Notes: generated by a model not told the origin, from the letters alone. A stretch of 64,000 bases of DNA from Arthrobacter sp. MYb23 (GCF_002979775.1 NZ_PCPR01000010.1:62001-126000), one strand, 5' to 3'. Shown: positions 51,918-62,117, counted from the first letter of the stretch. Numbers and translations are program-made.

Positions 51918-53264
51918 GTGCAGAACATTCTCCTGATCCACTGCCACGACCTCGGCCGTTTCCTGGGCACCTACGGAGTGGAAACCGTCTCCACCCCCAA
52001 TCTGGATGCCTTGGCCGATGAATCAGCACTCTTCGAGCAGGCTTTCGCAACTGCTCCCCACTGCAGCCCGGCCCGGGCCTCACTCTTCACGGGCACCTAT
52101 CCCCAGACCAACGGTGTCCTCGGGCTGACGCACGAGCCCTTTAGCTGGGATCTCAAAGATCCGAGGGACCACATCGCTCACAGGCTGAAGTCCGTCGGCT
52201 ACCGAACCGAGCTCGTTGGCGTGCACCACGAATCGCGAGTTTTGGCGGACGACGTTGTGGCCAGCCGGCTCGGTTTCGACCACGCCCGTACGGGAGGTGC
52301 GCGGGACGTCGTCGTGGATCGCGCCACTGACGCCTTGCGTCGCATGTCCGGCAGCGACCGGCCCTTCTACCTGCAGGTCGGCTTCACGGAGCCGCACCGG
52401 GTGCCCTCCGAAAGGGACCGCCCTGGGGTGATGGGTTTCCTGGCCGACGGCGTGAACCCGGACGTTTCCCTGGGGCACACCGTTCCTGCCCACTTGGTGG
52501 ACGACGACGGCGCCCGCGAGGAAATCGCCGAGCTCCAAGGCGCGGTGAAGCACATGGATGAGGGCGTGGGCAGCATCCTCGCCGAACTGGATTCCCTGGG
52601 CCTTCGCGAACAGACGCTGGTCCTGTTCACCACCGACCATGGGCTTGCGCTGCCCCGCGCAAAATGCACCCTGTACGACGCCGGACTGGGCGTTGCGCTG
52701 ATGCTTCGCCACCCCGGCAATCCGGCGTGGTCCGGGAGACGCGTAGCGGACATCGTCAGTCACGTCGATGTCCTGCCCACCCTGTTGGACCTGGCAGGAC
52801 TGCCAACTCCGGACGGCCTCGCCGGGACCACCCTGCGGCCGGCGGTCGAAGCAGGGGAGGCGCCACGCAACCACTGCTTCAGCCAGTTGAGCCACCACAC
52901 GTATTACGACCCCAAGCGATCAGTGCGGACATCCACGCACAAGCTGATCGTCAACTTCTCCAACGCACCACGCGCCATGGATCCCACCCAATCCTGGATC
53001 CACCGCAGCCTGCCGGCAGACCTTGGCGGGCCCACTATAGGGACCAGCCCGGCCGTGGAACTCTACGACCTCGCAGCAGATCCAGAGGAACTGGATAACA
53101 TCGCCGGCCATCCGGAGCAGTCGGAGATCCTCAGGGATCTCTCCGCAATCCTCTTCGACTGGATGCGGGAATGCGATGATCCCCTCCTCACCGCCCCCGT
53201 AGCAGCCAGCCGCCACCACCTCGCGCTCAGCGCCATCCAAGAAGCCACCCTCACCCGAAAGTAG
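51918..53264 (+). CDS. Type I sulfatase, SGSH (heparan N-sulfatase)-like
   Basis: 448 aa with a GTG start at 51918. The sulfatase signature CSPARASLFTG puts the formylglycine-forming Cys at residue 49 (C-x-P-x-R). The metal region at the N-terminus is HCHDLGRFLGTYG, an H-D variant of the usual D-D pair, and FTTDHGLALPRAKCTLYDAG resembles sulfamidase (SGSH)-type enzymes. No signal peptide, so it acts in the cytoplasm on imported sulfated sugars. A formylglycine-generating enzyme is needed and is not in the window. It sits between the dehydrogenase and binding-protein genes. Substrate class is inference. Confidence 0.86.
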   Translation: MQNILLIHCHDLGRFLGTYGVETVSTPNLDALADESALFEQAFATAPHCSPARASLFTGTYPQTNGVLGLTHEPFSWDLKDPRDHIAHRLKSVGYRTELVGVHHESRVLADDVVASRLGFDHARTGGARDVVVDRATDALRRMSGSDRPFYLQVGFTEPHRVPSERDRPGVMGFLADGVNPDVSLGHTVPAHLVDDDGAREEIAELQGAVKHMDEGVGSILAELDSLGLREQTLVLFTTDHGLALPRAKCTLYDAGLGVALMLRHPGNPAWSGRRVADIVSHVDVLPTLLDLAGLPTPDGLAGTTLRPAVEAGEAPRNHCFSQLSHHTYYDPKRSVRTSTHKLIVNFSNAPRAMDPTQSWIHRSLPADLGGPTIGTSPAVELYDLAADPEELDNIAGHPEQSEILRDLSAILFDWMRECDDPLLTAPVAASRHHLALSAIQEATLTRK

Positions 53265-53269
53265 TCACC

Positions 53270-54556
53270 ATGTTCACTCGAAAGATGCGCACCGCCACTT
53301 TGGCGACAGCCGCCGTAGTCACCGCCGCTTTGACCCTCACCGCCTGCGGTTCCGCAGGTTCCTCAACGTCCGACGGCGGCCAAGCCAGCGGAAAGGTGAC
53401 GCTCTGGATGTACCCCGTCATCAAGGACGAGACCGCGAGCAAGAAGTTCTGGCAGGACACTGAGGCAAGCTTCGAGAAGGCCAACCCCGGAATCGACCTG
53501 ACCATCGAACTCCAGACGTTCGACAAGCGGGACGCCCAGATCTCAGCCGCGCTGGCGGCGGGCTCGGGACCCGACGTCGTCCTCATTACGCCCGACCAGG
53601 CAGCCACGTACCGCAACGTGCGCGGGCTGCTGCCGGTGGACAAGGCCGTGGAGCAGGACAAGGACAGCTTCTACCCCGGGACTTTGGAAGCGGCGACGTT
53701 CGACAAAGAGGTGTTCGGCGTTCCGTTGTTCCAGAACATCAACACCACCGCGTACAACACCAAGATCTTCGCGGACGCCGGGATTCCACTGCCCAAGACC
53801 TGGGACGATCTCCGCAGTGCTGCGCCGGTCTTGGCGGAGAAGGGCATCGCGGTGATGGACTATGCCGGCAGCCCTGAACAAACGTTGAACCTCTCCTTCT
53901 ATCCCCTCCTGTGGCAGGCAGGCGGCACGGTGTTCACCGACGATGCCAAGGACATTGCCTTCGACTCCGAGGCCGGCGTCTCCGCGTTGCAGTTGCTGAT
54001 CGACTTGAAGAAACTCGGCGGACTTCCCGCGGATGCCGCCACAGACGGCCCCAAGGTTGAAGGTGCGCCCATCGCCACCGGCAAGGCAGCAATGCGAGCC
54101 ACCACCTCACTGCCGGAGCTGAAGCAGATGCGCACCGCCCTCGGCGCCGAAAACGTTGCTTTGGGCGCTCCGTTGCAGGGCAAGGTCCAGGCGACCTACG
54201 GCAACCCCGGATTGCTCGCACTGACCTCCATCAACAAGAAGGAAAACCGCGAGGCTGCCTACAAGGTGATGAGCTACCTGAGCTCCGCTGAGTCCCAGAA
54301 GGCCCTCAACGCCGCTGCCGGCAACCTGCCTACGCGCAGCGATGCCGCAGCCCTTGGCACGGACGCCGACTCACTCGCCATGGCAGAAGCTTTGAAGTCG
54401 GCCAACCCCGGTGAACCGTCGCCGGTTGCACGCCAGGTCATGGGTGCCCTTGCACCGAACATCCAGGCAGCGCTTCGTGGAGATGTCACTGCCAAGGAAG
54501 CCCTCGATCGTGCCGCCAAAGAAGCCCGTGGCATCCTGCAACGCTCGGCATCCTAA
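53270..54556 (+). CDS. ABC sugar transporter substrate-binding lipoprotein
   Basis: 428 aa. A lipoprotein signal ends LTAC with Cys26 as anchor. The mature protein is an extracellular solute-binding family 1 member: GKVTLWMYPVIKDETASKKFWQDTEASFEKANPGIDLTIE, GSGPDVVLITPDQ, KEVFGVPLFQNINTTAYNTKIFADAGI, and KAAMRATTSLPELKQM. It captures the glycan fragment for the two permeases downstream. It starts 5 nt after the sulfatase stop, so the sulfatase and importer are one transcription unit. Confidence 0.92.
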   Translation: MFTRKMRTATLATAAVVTAALTLTACGSAGSSTSDGGQASGKVTLWMYPVIKDETASKKFWQDTEASFEKANPGIDLTIELQTFDKRDAQISAALAAGSGPDVVLITPDQAATYRNVRGLLPVDKAVEQDKDSFYPGTLEAATFDKEVFGVPLFQNINTTAYNTKIFADAGIPLPKTWDDLRSAAPVLAEKGIAVMDYAGSPEQTLNLSFYPLLWQAGGTVFTDDAKDIAFDSEAGVSALQLLIDLKKLGGLPADAATDGPKVEGAPIATGKAAMRATTSLPELKQMRTALGAENVALGAPLQGKVQATYGNPGLLALTSINKKENREAAYKVMSYLSSAESQKALNAAAGNLPTRSDAAALGTDADSLAMAEALKSANPGEPSPVARQVMGALAPNIQAALRGDVTAKEALDRAAKEARGILQRSAS

Positions 54557-54585
54557 GTCCAGCCCAACCACCGATTGGTCACCCC

Positions 54586-55542
54586 ATGTCTGTAAACACC
54601 CGCACCAGAATTAAGCTGGCCGGCCGACATCCAGAGTTGGCCGCACCACCGCTCAAGCCGTTTGGGGCCAAGAAGGCCCGTAACCGGGAGGCGCTGGCCG
54701 GCATCCTCTTCGTCCTGCCCACCCTGGTCATTTTCGGTCTGTTCAAATTCCTCCCCATCTTTGGGGCCGGAGCCATGAGCCTGACCGAGTACAGCCTCAA
54801 CGGCGACTTCGAATTCCTGGGCGCAGAAAACTACACACGGCTGGCTGCTGACCCCAACTTCTGGCAAAGCCTCAGGGTGACGTTCCTCTACGTGGCCATC
54901 TTTGTGCCGTTCATCATCGCCGTGTCGCTGGCCGGGGCCGTCCTCCTGGACAAACTGGTCAGGTTCACCGGGACGTTCCGGGCGTTGCTGTTCATTCCGT
55001 ACCTCAGCTCGTTCGTCATGGCCGGCATCATCTGGACCTGGATCTTCTCCACGGATGGTCCGCTGAATGCAGCATTGGTTGGTCTTGGCATGGGCCCCGT
55101 GCCCTTCACCTCCGGACCCCAACTCCTGGTCCTGTTGTCCCTGGCCGTGGTGTCAGTGTGGAAAGGCTTCGGCTACTCCATGCTGATCTTCCTGGCCGGA
55201 CTCAAAGCCCAGCCCGCGGAAGTCCATGAAGCCGCCCGCATTGACGGGGCCGGCGCCTGGAAATCGTTCTGGTACGTCACACTGCCGCTGCTGAAGCCTG
55301 TGGTGTTCTTCGTCCTGGTCATTGAGACGATCGTCGGATTCCAGGTCTTCGACACTATCTACGTCATGACCGGCGGTGGACCCGCCCGGGCCAGCCACAG
55401 CCTCATTTACTTCTTGTTCGATGAAGGCTTCAAGTTCTTCGACTTCGGCTATGCCTCGGCCATTGGCGTGGTGTTGTTCGTCATTGTGCTCATCCTGTCG
55501 CTCATCCAACAGCGCTTCTTCGAAGGTAAGGACTCCAAGTGA
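54586..55542 (+). CDS. ABC sugar transporter permease (MalF/UgpA type)
   Basis: 318 aa with six membrane segments. The EAA loop is HEAARIDGAGAWKSFWYVTLPLLKP. The first helix region reads GILFVLPTLVIFGLFKFLPIF and the C-terminus ends LIQQRFFEGKDSK, as in UgpA-like subunits. It follows the binding-protein gene after 29 nt and overlaps the next permease by 4 nt (GTGA). Confidence 0.93.
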   Translation: MSVNTRTRIKLAGRHPELAAPPLKPFGAKKARNREALAGILFVLPTLVIFGLFKFLPIFGAGAMSLTEYSLNGDFEFLGAENYTRLAADPNFWQSLRVTFLYVAIFVPFIIAVSLAGAVLLDKLVRFTGTFRALLFIPYLSSFVMAGIIWTWIFSTDGPLNAALVGLGMGPVPFTSGPQLLVLLSLAVVSVWKGFGYSMLIFLAGLKAQPAEVHEAARIDGAGAWKSFWYVTLPLLKPVVFFVLVIETIVGFQVFDTIYVMTGGGPARASHSLIYFLFDEGFKFFDFGYASAIGVVLFVIVLILSLIQQRFFEGKDSK

Positions 55543-56438
55543 CTGCCACCGTTTCCACTCCAGCTGTTGGCGGGCGCCCCGCCAAGGGCGCCGTCCCGGG
55601 CCCCGCCGGGCGCAGCCCGCGCCGCAACACCGAGAAACGCCGCCAGCGCACCTTGACCTGGGTGCTTGCGGTCATCTCGCTCTTCACCGTCGCACCCCTG
55701 ATCGCCGTGGCCGTGCTGGCGCTCTCCCCCGAAGACGCGCCCACCCTGCCCTACGCTTTGCCGTCGTCGCTGACGCTGGACAACATTGTCCGTATCTTCA
55801 ACGTAGGTGAATTCCCGCTCTGGCTCTGGAACTCGTTCCTGTACTCGGCAGTGTCCGTGGTGGTTGTCCTGCTGACCGCCTCCATGGCCGCCTACGCTTT
55901 GGCACGCAAGCGGTTCCCGGGACGGAACGCGCTGCTGTGGGCCATCATCGCCACCATGATGGTTCCCGTTCAGGCAACCCTGATCCCCACCTTCATCCTC
56001 ATCTCCAAGATGGGCGGAGTGAACACGTTGTGGGGCCTGATCCTGCCCACACTGGCCAACGCCCAGGCGATCTTCCTCATCCGCCAGTTCGTGCGGGACA
56101 TGCCCGAGGAACTGTTCGACGCCGCCCGCATTGACGGTGCCGGCGAATGGCGGACCTTCTGGCAGATCGTGCTCCCACTGATCAGGCCTGTCCTGGCAAC
56201 CCTGGCAATCTTCGTCTTCCTGTGGCATTGGAACGATCTCCTGTGGCCCTTGGTAGTGGGGCAGTCGGACGCAGCACGAACGCTCACGGTGGGCTTGGCA
56301 ACGTTGAACACCGAGACCGCGTCCACGTCCAACGTCATGGCCGCAACACTGGTCAGCTTCATCCCTTGCCTGGTGATCTTCGCCCTCCTGCAGAAGCACA
56401 TCGTCGCCAGCATCACGCACAGCGGGGTGAAGGGATGA
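55539..56438 (+). CDS. ABC sugar transporter permease (MalG/UgpE type)
   Basis: 299 aa with a GTG start at 55539 inside the end of the preceding gene. It has an extended basic N-terminus (GRSPRRNTEKRRQR) and six membrane segments. The EAA loop is FDAARIDGAGEWRTFWQIVLPLIRP and the ending KHIVASITHSGVKG is typical of MalG-like permeases. It overlaps the oxidoreductase gene by 4 nt. No ATPase gene is present, so a shared MsiK-like ATPase is expected. Confidence 0.93.
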   Translation: MTATVSTPAVGGRPAKGAVPGPAGRSPRRNTEKRRQRTLTWVLAVISLFTVAPLIAVAVLALSPEDAPTLPYALPSSLTLDNIVRIFNVGEFPLWLWNSFLYSAVSVVVVLLTASMAAYALARKRFPGRNALLWAIIATMMVPVQATLIPTFILISKMGGVNTLWGLILPTLANAQAIFLIRQFVRDMPEELFDAARIDGAGEWRTFWQIVLPLIRPVLATLAIFVFLWHWNDLLWPLVVGQSDAARTLTVGLATLNTETASTSNVMAATLVSFIPCLVIFALLQKHIVASITHSGVKG

Positions 56439-57346
56439 CGCTTATTGCGCCCCTCCGTTTCGGACTCATCGGCGTCGACTCCCCGCACGCGCCGTCCTTT
56501 ACGCGGCTCTTCGGGAATGGCATCGACGGCGTGGTCCCCGGCGGCACGGTGACGCACGCGTGGAAGGGGGAAGCGGCGTCGGACTTTCCCTTGAGCCGTG
56601 ACCGCATCGACCACTTCGCGGACGAGGTGCGTGGGCTGGGCGTCACCCTGTGCGATTCGCCGGAAGAGGTGGCCGAGGCCTGCGATGCGCTCCTCATCGT
56701 GGCCTCGGATTCACGGACCCACCCGCGCTACTTTGAGCGGGTGGTGCGGTTCGGTAAGCCGATCTATGTGGACACCCGCTTCGCCCCCACCCTTGCGGAG
56801 GCCCGGAACATGCTCGCCCAGGCGCAGGCCTCCGGAGCCTTGGTCCTGGCTGGTTCCCCCAAGCGGTTCACAGCTGAGTTCCAGGCGGCCCTGTCCGGCG
56901 GGCGGCGTCAGTCCGTTACCTTGGATGGCCCCCTGCCTACCCAGCCCGGCCACCCTGGCCTGGCCTGGTACGGCGTGCACCTGGTGGACCTTGCGGTGGC
57001 CGCGCTCGGCGCCGGCCCGGCGGCAGTAACGGTCGACGCCGATGGACCTGGAAACGGTTCAGGCTCCACCACCGTGACGGTCTCGTGGGGCGACGGCCGT
57101 GAGGCACATCTGGGCGGCGCCGCAGACTGGCACCCCTTCACCACCGGACGCATCGACGCAGGCTCCGAATTTTCCATCGAGGCCCGCGAAGAAATGCTCG
57201 TGGGACTCTTGGCAGGCATTGTGACCTCGTGCCGGACGGGCACCCCGAACGTGCCGCTACGGGAAATCCTCAGCATCGTCGCCATCGTGGAAGCGGCCAA
57301 CAAGAGCCTGGAAGCCGGGCGCTTAGTGACTCTGGGCAGCCAGTAA
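56435..57346 (+). CDS. Gfo/Idh/MocA-like oxidoreductase
   Basis: 303 aa from the ATG at 56435 (ATGA overlap with the permease). The Rossmann start is RFGLIGVDSPHAPSFTRLFG, an unusual loop without the normal GxGxxG. CDALLIVASDSRTHPRYFERVVRFGKPIYVDTRFAPTLAEA replaces the usual EKP motif with VDTRF. The C-terminal domain keeps GVHLVDLAVAALG (catalytic-type His region). Shorter than typical members. It may oxidise, epimerise or hydrolyse the imported sugar, or have lost NAD binding. It is the last gene of the sulfatase-ABC operon. Confidence 0.75.
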   Translation: MTLIAPLRFGLIGVDSPHAPSFTRLFGNGIDGVVPGGTVTHAWKGEAASDFPLSRDRIDHFADEVRGLGVTLCDSPEEVAEACDALLIVASDSRTHPRYFERVVRFGKPIYVDTRFAPTLAEARNMLAQAQASGALVLAGSPKRFTAEFQAALSGGRRQSVTLDGPLPTQPGHPGLAWYGVHLVDLAVAALGAGPAAVTVDADGPGNGSGSTTVTVSWGDGREAHLGGAADWHPFTTGRIDAGSEFSIEAREEMLVGLLAGIVTSCRTGTPNVPLREILSIVAIVEAANKSLEAGRLVTLGSQ

Positions 57347-57360
57347 AAAGGTCAGCCAGA

Positions 57361-57416
57361 ATGTCTGAATTTGTTCGGATGATGGAATTCCGGGTCCTCG
57401 GCTGAAACGCTGGATG
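57361..57416 (+). promoter_or_regulatory. 56-nt conserved leader element, copy 2 (before nagB)
   Basis: It begins ATGTCTGAATTTGTTCGGAT and ends GGCTGAAACGCTGGATG, and has the same length as copy 1 at 47358-47413. It ends 68 nt before the nagB start. The last 17 bases are identical in both copies, and the first half conserves TGTCTGAA and TGTTCG. Confidence 0.7.
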
Positions 57417-57484
57417 GAATATCCCGAGGGGCTGCATTTGCGCTGCCGTCCCGGCTATAAGCACGCTCGAACTTAAGGAAACCC

Positions 57485-58276
57485 ATGGCAGAAATCATCA
57501 TTGTCCGCGACCAAGCCGAGGCTGGAAGTGTGGCCGCGTCGATCTTCGCGAAGCAGATCATCGCCAACCCGGGCACCGTGCTTGGCCTCGCCACCGGCTC
57601 CACCCCTCTGTCCACCTATGCAGCTTTGGCGCGGGCAGTCCGTGAAGACCGGATCGATGTTTCCGGCGTCCGTGGCTTCGCCTTGGACGAGTACCTCGGC
57701 GTCCCTCCGCAGCACCCGGAAAGCTACCGCTCAGTGATCACCCGCGAGGTGGTGGAACCTCTGGGGCTCACTCCGGATCAGGTGTTCACACCGCGTGGCA
57801 CGGGCCCGGACATCACCCTGGCCGGCGCGGAGTACGAAGCAATGATCACGGAGGCCGGGGGTATCGACATCCAAATTCTGGGCATCGGTTCCAACGGACA
57901 TGTGGGTTTCAACGAGCCCGGCTCATCCTTGGCATCGACCACCCGAATCAAGGCGCTGGCCGAACAAACACGCAAGGACAATGCCCGGTTCTTCGGGTCC
58001 CTTGAGGAGGTTCCCACCCACTGCATCACCCAAGGCCTGGGCACCATCCTCCGTGCCAGGCAGTTGGTCCTCCTGGCCTTCGGTGCGAACAAAGCGGACG
58101 CTGTTGCAGCTGCATTGGAGGGGCCGGTCTCGTCAGCCGTCCCGGGCTCGGTCATTCAACAGCACGCGCGGGCTACGGTGATCATCGACGAGGACGCCGC
58201 CGCAAAGCTGGCTCATGCCGAGTACTACCGGCACGCCTGGCGGTCGGCGCAGGACCTGAATGCCGTAGCTTTCTAG
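57485..58276 (+). CDS. nagB: Glucosamine-6-phosphate deaminase
   Basis: 263 aa, preceded by TTAAGGA. Family motifs are GLATGSTPLSTY (phosphate site), GFALDEYLGV with the catalytic Asp, ILGIGSNGHVGFNEPGSSL and ITQGLGTILRARQLVLLAFG. It converts glucosamine 6-phosphate to fructose 6-phosphate and ammonia in the cytoplasm, feeding glycolysis. It has its own leader 138 bp after the ABC operon, and a strong terminator follows. NagA and a sugar kinase are not in the window. Its presence points to an amino sugar as the product of the sulfatase locus. Confidence 0.94.
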   Translation: MAEIIIVRDQAEAGSVAASIFAKQIIANPGTVLGLATGSTPLSTYAALARAVREDRIDVSGVRGFALDEYLGVPPQHPESYRSVITREVVEPLGLTPDQVFTPRGTGPDITLAGAEYEAMITEAGGIDIQILGIGSNGHVGFNEPGSSLASTTRIKALAEQTRKDNARFFGSLEEVPTHCITQGLGTILRARQLVLLAFGANKADAVAAALEGPVSSAVPGSVIQQHARATVIIDEDAAAKLAHAEYYRHAWRSAQDLNAVAF

Positions 58277-58323
58277 GCGGGCCAGCTTGGTTCCCGACTC
58301 GCAAGAGGAGCTTGACTGACGGC

Positions 58324-58375
58324 AAACAGAAGCGTTCGACGGCGGGTGGGCAGCCGCCGTCGAACGCTTCTGTTT
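58324..58375. terminator. Strong bidirectional terminator after nagB
   Basis: A perfect 22-bp stem, 58324-58345 with 58354-58375 (core AGCGTTCGACGGCGG), and an 8-nt loop. A-rich bases lie on the left and TTTT on the right, so it can terminate in both directions. It separates the nagB unit from the sulfoquinovose cluster. The rest of the 58277-58517 gap shows no gene. Confidence 0.92.
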
Positions 58376-58517
58376 TAGCCGCGCAGGTCGGTCCCTTGGC
58401 AGGGGTTAGTCAAAGTGCTCCCCCGGTCCGCCTTCTCCTTAATTGATGTCAGTGCTCGGAGTTTACGCAGCAGCTTATGGGCAACTCGAAGAGATCCCGT
58501 GGAGTCCCTGCGATCCG

Positions 58518-59774
58518 TTATTGCCCTTGGGCAGCCAGGAGACGTGAGTCCAGCAGTCCTGCCGCGACTGCCGGAGCGAGCCCGGGAGCCAGCGGAAGCC
58601 GCGGAACTACCAGGCAGTGCCACAAGTGATAAATGTCAGCCTTGCCAGACCAGACGGTGGACGCGACGTTGCCGTGCTCATCCAACTCCTGTTTCCAGGA
58701 ACCGTGCTCGTAGTCGATGAACCAGTCCCGTGCGTGGTCCCAGATTCGCTCGTACCACTCCGCGTATTCTTCGTCTCCCGTTGCCATGTACAGCGCGGCC
58801 GCGCCCCCGATTGCTTCCACCGGCACCCAGCGAATGCGGGACGTGACAATGGGATTGCCCTCCCAATCAACGGAGTAAACAAAACCAGGATGGCCGTCCG
58901 GCTCCCATGCGTCACGGATCGCAGCTGCGAAAAGGCCCTGCGCGTCTTCCATCAGCCACTCAGGAACGTCCATGGTGCGAGCCTCCAGACCGGCTCGGAG
59001 GTGCAACAGGAGCCTGGCCCACTCAACCCAGTGGCCAGGCGTGCCACCATAGGCGCGGAATTGGCTGGCCCGGTCATCGGTGTTGTACTCCGGAATCGGG
59101 TTCCATTCAGGGTCGAAGTGCTCGAACACCCGGTAGTTGTTATTACGCGCAAACTTGTGGATGAGCACCTCAGCGATATGGAGTGCCCGCTCAATCCAGC
59201 GGTTTTCGCCGGTCACGTCGGCCACAATGAGGTAGGCCTCAACAGAGTGCATACTGGCGTTCCCGCCACGGTAGGCCTCGGATTCCGTGAACTCCCGGTT
59301 CCACGAGTCGAAGCACATATTGGCTTCATGGTCCCAAAACTTCGAGTCGGCGATGTGCAAGGCTTCGTCCAGCAACTGCTGGGCACCGGGCCGTCGGGCT
59401 GCGACGGCACTCGCCGCGGCCAGGAGCACGAACGAATGCTGATATCCGGACTTTGTGTCATTCACTGGGCCGTTTTCGTCCACCTCCGCGTACCATCCAC
59501 CAAATTCGTGGTCACGGAAGACTCCATTGAGAGCGGCTATGCCATGGTCCACCATGGACGCGGCACCCGGACGCCCCATCAACGCCGCAACAGCAAAACT
59601 ATGGACCATACGGGCGGTGATCCAGAGATGGGTGGGCTTGTCAGCCATGACCTTTCCGTAGTTGTCGAGCCAGCCAAAGCCCGTGGGGACCTTCGAGCCG
59701 GAGGCGAAATTGATGAGCCGGTCTGTTTCAGCTTCGAGCCAACGTGCGTGAGCGGCGCTGTTCAACCACGTCAT
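58518..59774 (-). CDS. yihS: Sulfoquinovose isomerase, YihS-like (AGE superfamily)
   Basis: 418 aa, closely resembling E. coli YihS as I remember its sequence, end to end: [66 protein letters not shown] and the ending [24 protein letters not shown]. His176, His248 and His383, the catalytic positions I recall for YihS, are all present at the same numbers. It converts sulfoquinovose to sulfofructose in the cytoplasm, the first intracellular step of the sulfo-EMP pathway. It is transcribed on the minus strand after the regulator gene, with its own 242-bp upstream region. Confidence 0.9.
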   Translation of the reverse strand: MTWLNSAAHARWLEAETDRLINFASGSKVPTGFGWLDNYGKVMADKPTHLWITARMVHSFAVAALMGRPGAASMVDHGIAALNGVFRDHEFGGWYAEVDENGPVNDTKSGYQHSFVLLAAASAVAARRPGAQQLLDEALHIADSKFWDHEANMCFDSWNREFTESEAYRGGNASMHSVEAYLIVADVTGENRWIERALHIAEVLIHKFARNNNYRVFEHFDPEWNPIPEYNTDDRASQFRAYGGTPGHWVEWARLLLHLRAGLEARTMDVPEWLMEDAQGLFAAAIRDAWEPDGHPGFVYSVDWEGNPIVTSRIRWVPVEAIGGAAALYMATGDEEYAEWYERIWDHARDWFIDYEHGSWKQELDEHGNVASTVWSGKADIYHLWHCLVVPRLPLAPGLAPAVAAGLLDSRLLAAQGQ

Positions 59775-60016
59775 GTGAATCTCCTCAATAATGTGCGGCC
59801 ACCAGAGGTAAGGCCTGTTCTTATGCTAATCCTTGGTGATTGAATTCCACCAGATAAAGTTTGTTTTCAAACAATCAAGTGCTAAAGCGAGGCCCCATGC
59901 GAAGGCCGGGGGACATGCCTACAGTCCTGTGCCGCGAAATTAGTAGCGACAACGCGTCGGGCAGTGGCCCGCTTCGGGGAACGTTAAGACCCGCAGGTAT
60001 CAGCGGGGTCAGTGAG
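59775..60016. promoter_or_regulatory. Upstream region of the isomerase gene with operator-like palindrome
   Basis: 242 bp without a gene. TTGTTTTCAAACAA at 59861-59874 is an inverted repeat (6-bp arms, 2-bp spacer) inside an AT-rich stretch about 90 nt before the isomerase start. It resembles the sites at 60848 and 62086. A GACCC-rich imperfect hairpin around 59986-60010 could end transcription of the regulator gene. Confidence 0.5.
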
Positions 60017-60799
60017 TCATTCAGCGACGATCAAACGAACGTTGGAAGCGGACAATGCCGCAGCTACTTCACGGGGCGGCGGCGCGTCGGTGACAAGAAT
60101 GTCTACAGCCTCGAAGGAAGCCAACCGGGCCAGCGCGTACCGAAGCATCTTCTGGTGGGTCGCGACCACCACAACCTGCTCCGCCGAACCCATCAGCGCC
60201 AACTTCGTTGCCCGTTCCACATCCCGCTCAATGTAGAAGCCTTCATCATGGATTCCGCTCACCCCAATGAAAGCCGTCTTGGCCCGAAGCCCTTGGACGG
60301 CGTTGACCGTCATGGGTCCATTGAACGCCTGGCTATCCAGCAACAGTTCACCGCCCAGGCAAATGGTCCGGGCGGACGTGAGCTGCAAGCACCGTTGTAT
60401 GGCAGGAGCGGAGTGGGTGATGATGGTGCCCATGAAAGCGGCCGGGAGCTCCTGGGCGATCTGGTAGGTAGTGGTTCCAGCGTCCAGGATAATCGCATCG
60501 CGCTCCGAGATCAGGTCCACACAGGCCTTCGCAACCCTCTGCTTCGCGTCGGCGTCTTCCCGGACGCGTGCCGCGAAATCAGCATTCTGGCCGTGGCCTT
60601 CAATGGCACTGACGCCGCCATGAACCACCTTGACCAGTCCAAGCTTGGACAATGCACGCGTGTCGCGGCGGACCGTCATGTCCGACACGTCGAAAGTACC
60701 GGCAAGATCTGCGGTGGAAAGGAATCCCCGCCTGCCAAGCTCGTCCAGAATGGTTTGCTGCCGCGGTGTCAGCGGCGCCTCTTCTCGTGCGATGCTCAT
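60017..60799 (-). CDS. DeoR-family regulator, CsqR-like, of the sulfoquinovose cluster
   Basis: 260 aa from the ATG at 60797-60799, with a GGGGAAG ribosome site; an upstream extension is not credible. The DeoR HTH reads TPRQQTILDELGRRGFLSTADLAGTFDVSDMTVRRDTRALSKLGLVKVVHGG. The sugar-phosphate-sensing domain has ILDAGTTTYQIAQELP, ICLGGELLLDSQAFNGPMT, and KTAFIGVSGIHDEGFYIERDVERATKLALMGSAEQVVVVATHQK. E. coli uses the DeoR-type CsqR (YihW) for the same pathway. It likely represses the isomerase, the Gfo/Idh gene and the kinase/aldolase operon. Confidence 0.88.
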   Translation of the reverse strand: MSIAREEAPLTPRQQTILDELGRRGFLSTADLAGTFDVSDMTVRRDTRALSKLGLVKVVHGGVSAIEGHGQNADFAARVREDADAKQRVAKACVDLISERDAIILDAGTTTYQIAQELPAAFMGTIITHSAPAIQRCLQLTSARTICLGGELLLDSQAFNGPMTVNAVQGLRAKTAFIGVSGIHDEGFYIERDVERATKLALMGSAEQVVVVATHQKMLRYALARLASFEAVDILVTDAPPPREVAAALSASNVRLIVAE

Positions 60800-60847
60800 G
60801 GCTTCCCCTCTTTTGACGCCCCCCGGACCGATCATCGGTGTGGGAAA

Positions 60848-60865
60848 GTGTTGTAATTCCAACAC
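60848..60865. promoter_or_regulatory. Operator-like palindrome before the DeoR gene
   Basis: GTGTTGTAATTCCAACAC: 6-bp arms and a 6-bp spacer. It lies 49 nt upstream of the DeoR start, in the gap after the Gfo/Idh gene, suggesting autoregulation. The left half GTGTTGT..TTC also occurs at 62086. Confidence 0.6.
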
Positions 60866-60873
60866 AATCTTAC

Positions 60874-62031
<1,158 letters not shown>

Positions 62032-62085
62032 TCAGCGTTGAGTGAAGGGGATCGACGTTGCATCCCGAACATCACTATACCGAAT

Positions 62086-62117
62086 GTGTTGTTTTTCACA
62101 CATAGCGTGTGTATATT
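62086..62117 (+). promoter_or_regulatory. Promoter of the kinase/aldolase operon with overlapping operator-like site
   Basis: TTGTTT (62089-62094), 17 nt, TATATT (62112-62117) forms a good sigma-70-type promoter reading toward the kinase gene. The operator-like GTGTTGTTTTTCACACAT (62086-62103) overlaps the -35. An ACACA/TGTGT inverted repeat follows at 62099-62113. On the minus strand TATAGT (62074-62079) could be the -10 of the Gfo/Idh gene. Confidence 0.7.

Noticed and set aside
59861..60856. 331-codon open frame opposite the DeoR regulator
   Set aside because: The opposite strand encodes an unmistakable DeoR protein; this frame also runs through the isomerase promoter region.
60017..60865. 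Longer start for the DeoR gene at 60865
   Set aside because: It would include the palindrome at 60848-60865 in the coding region; the ATG at 60799 has a ribosome site and normal family length.
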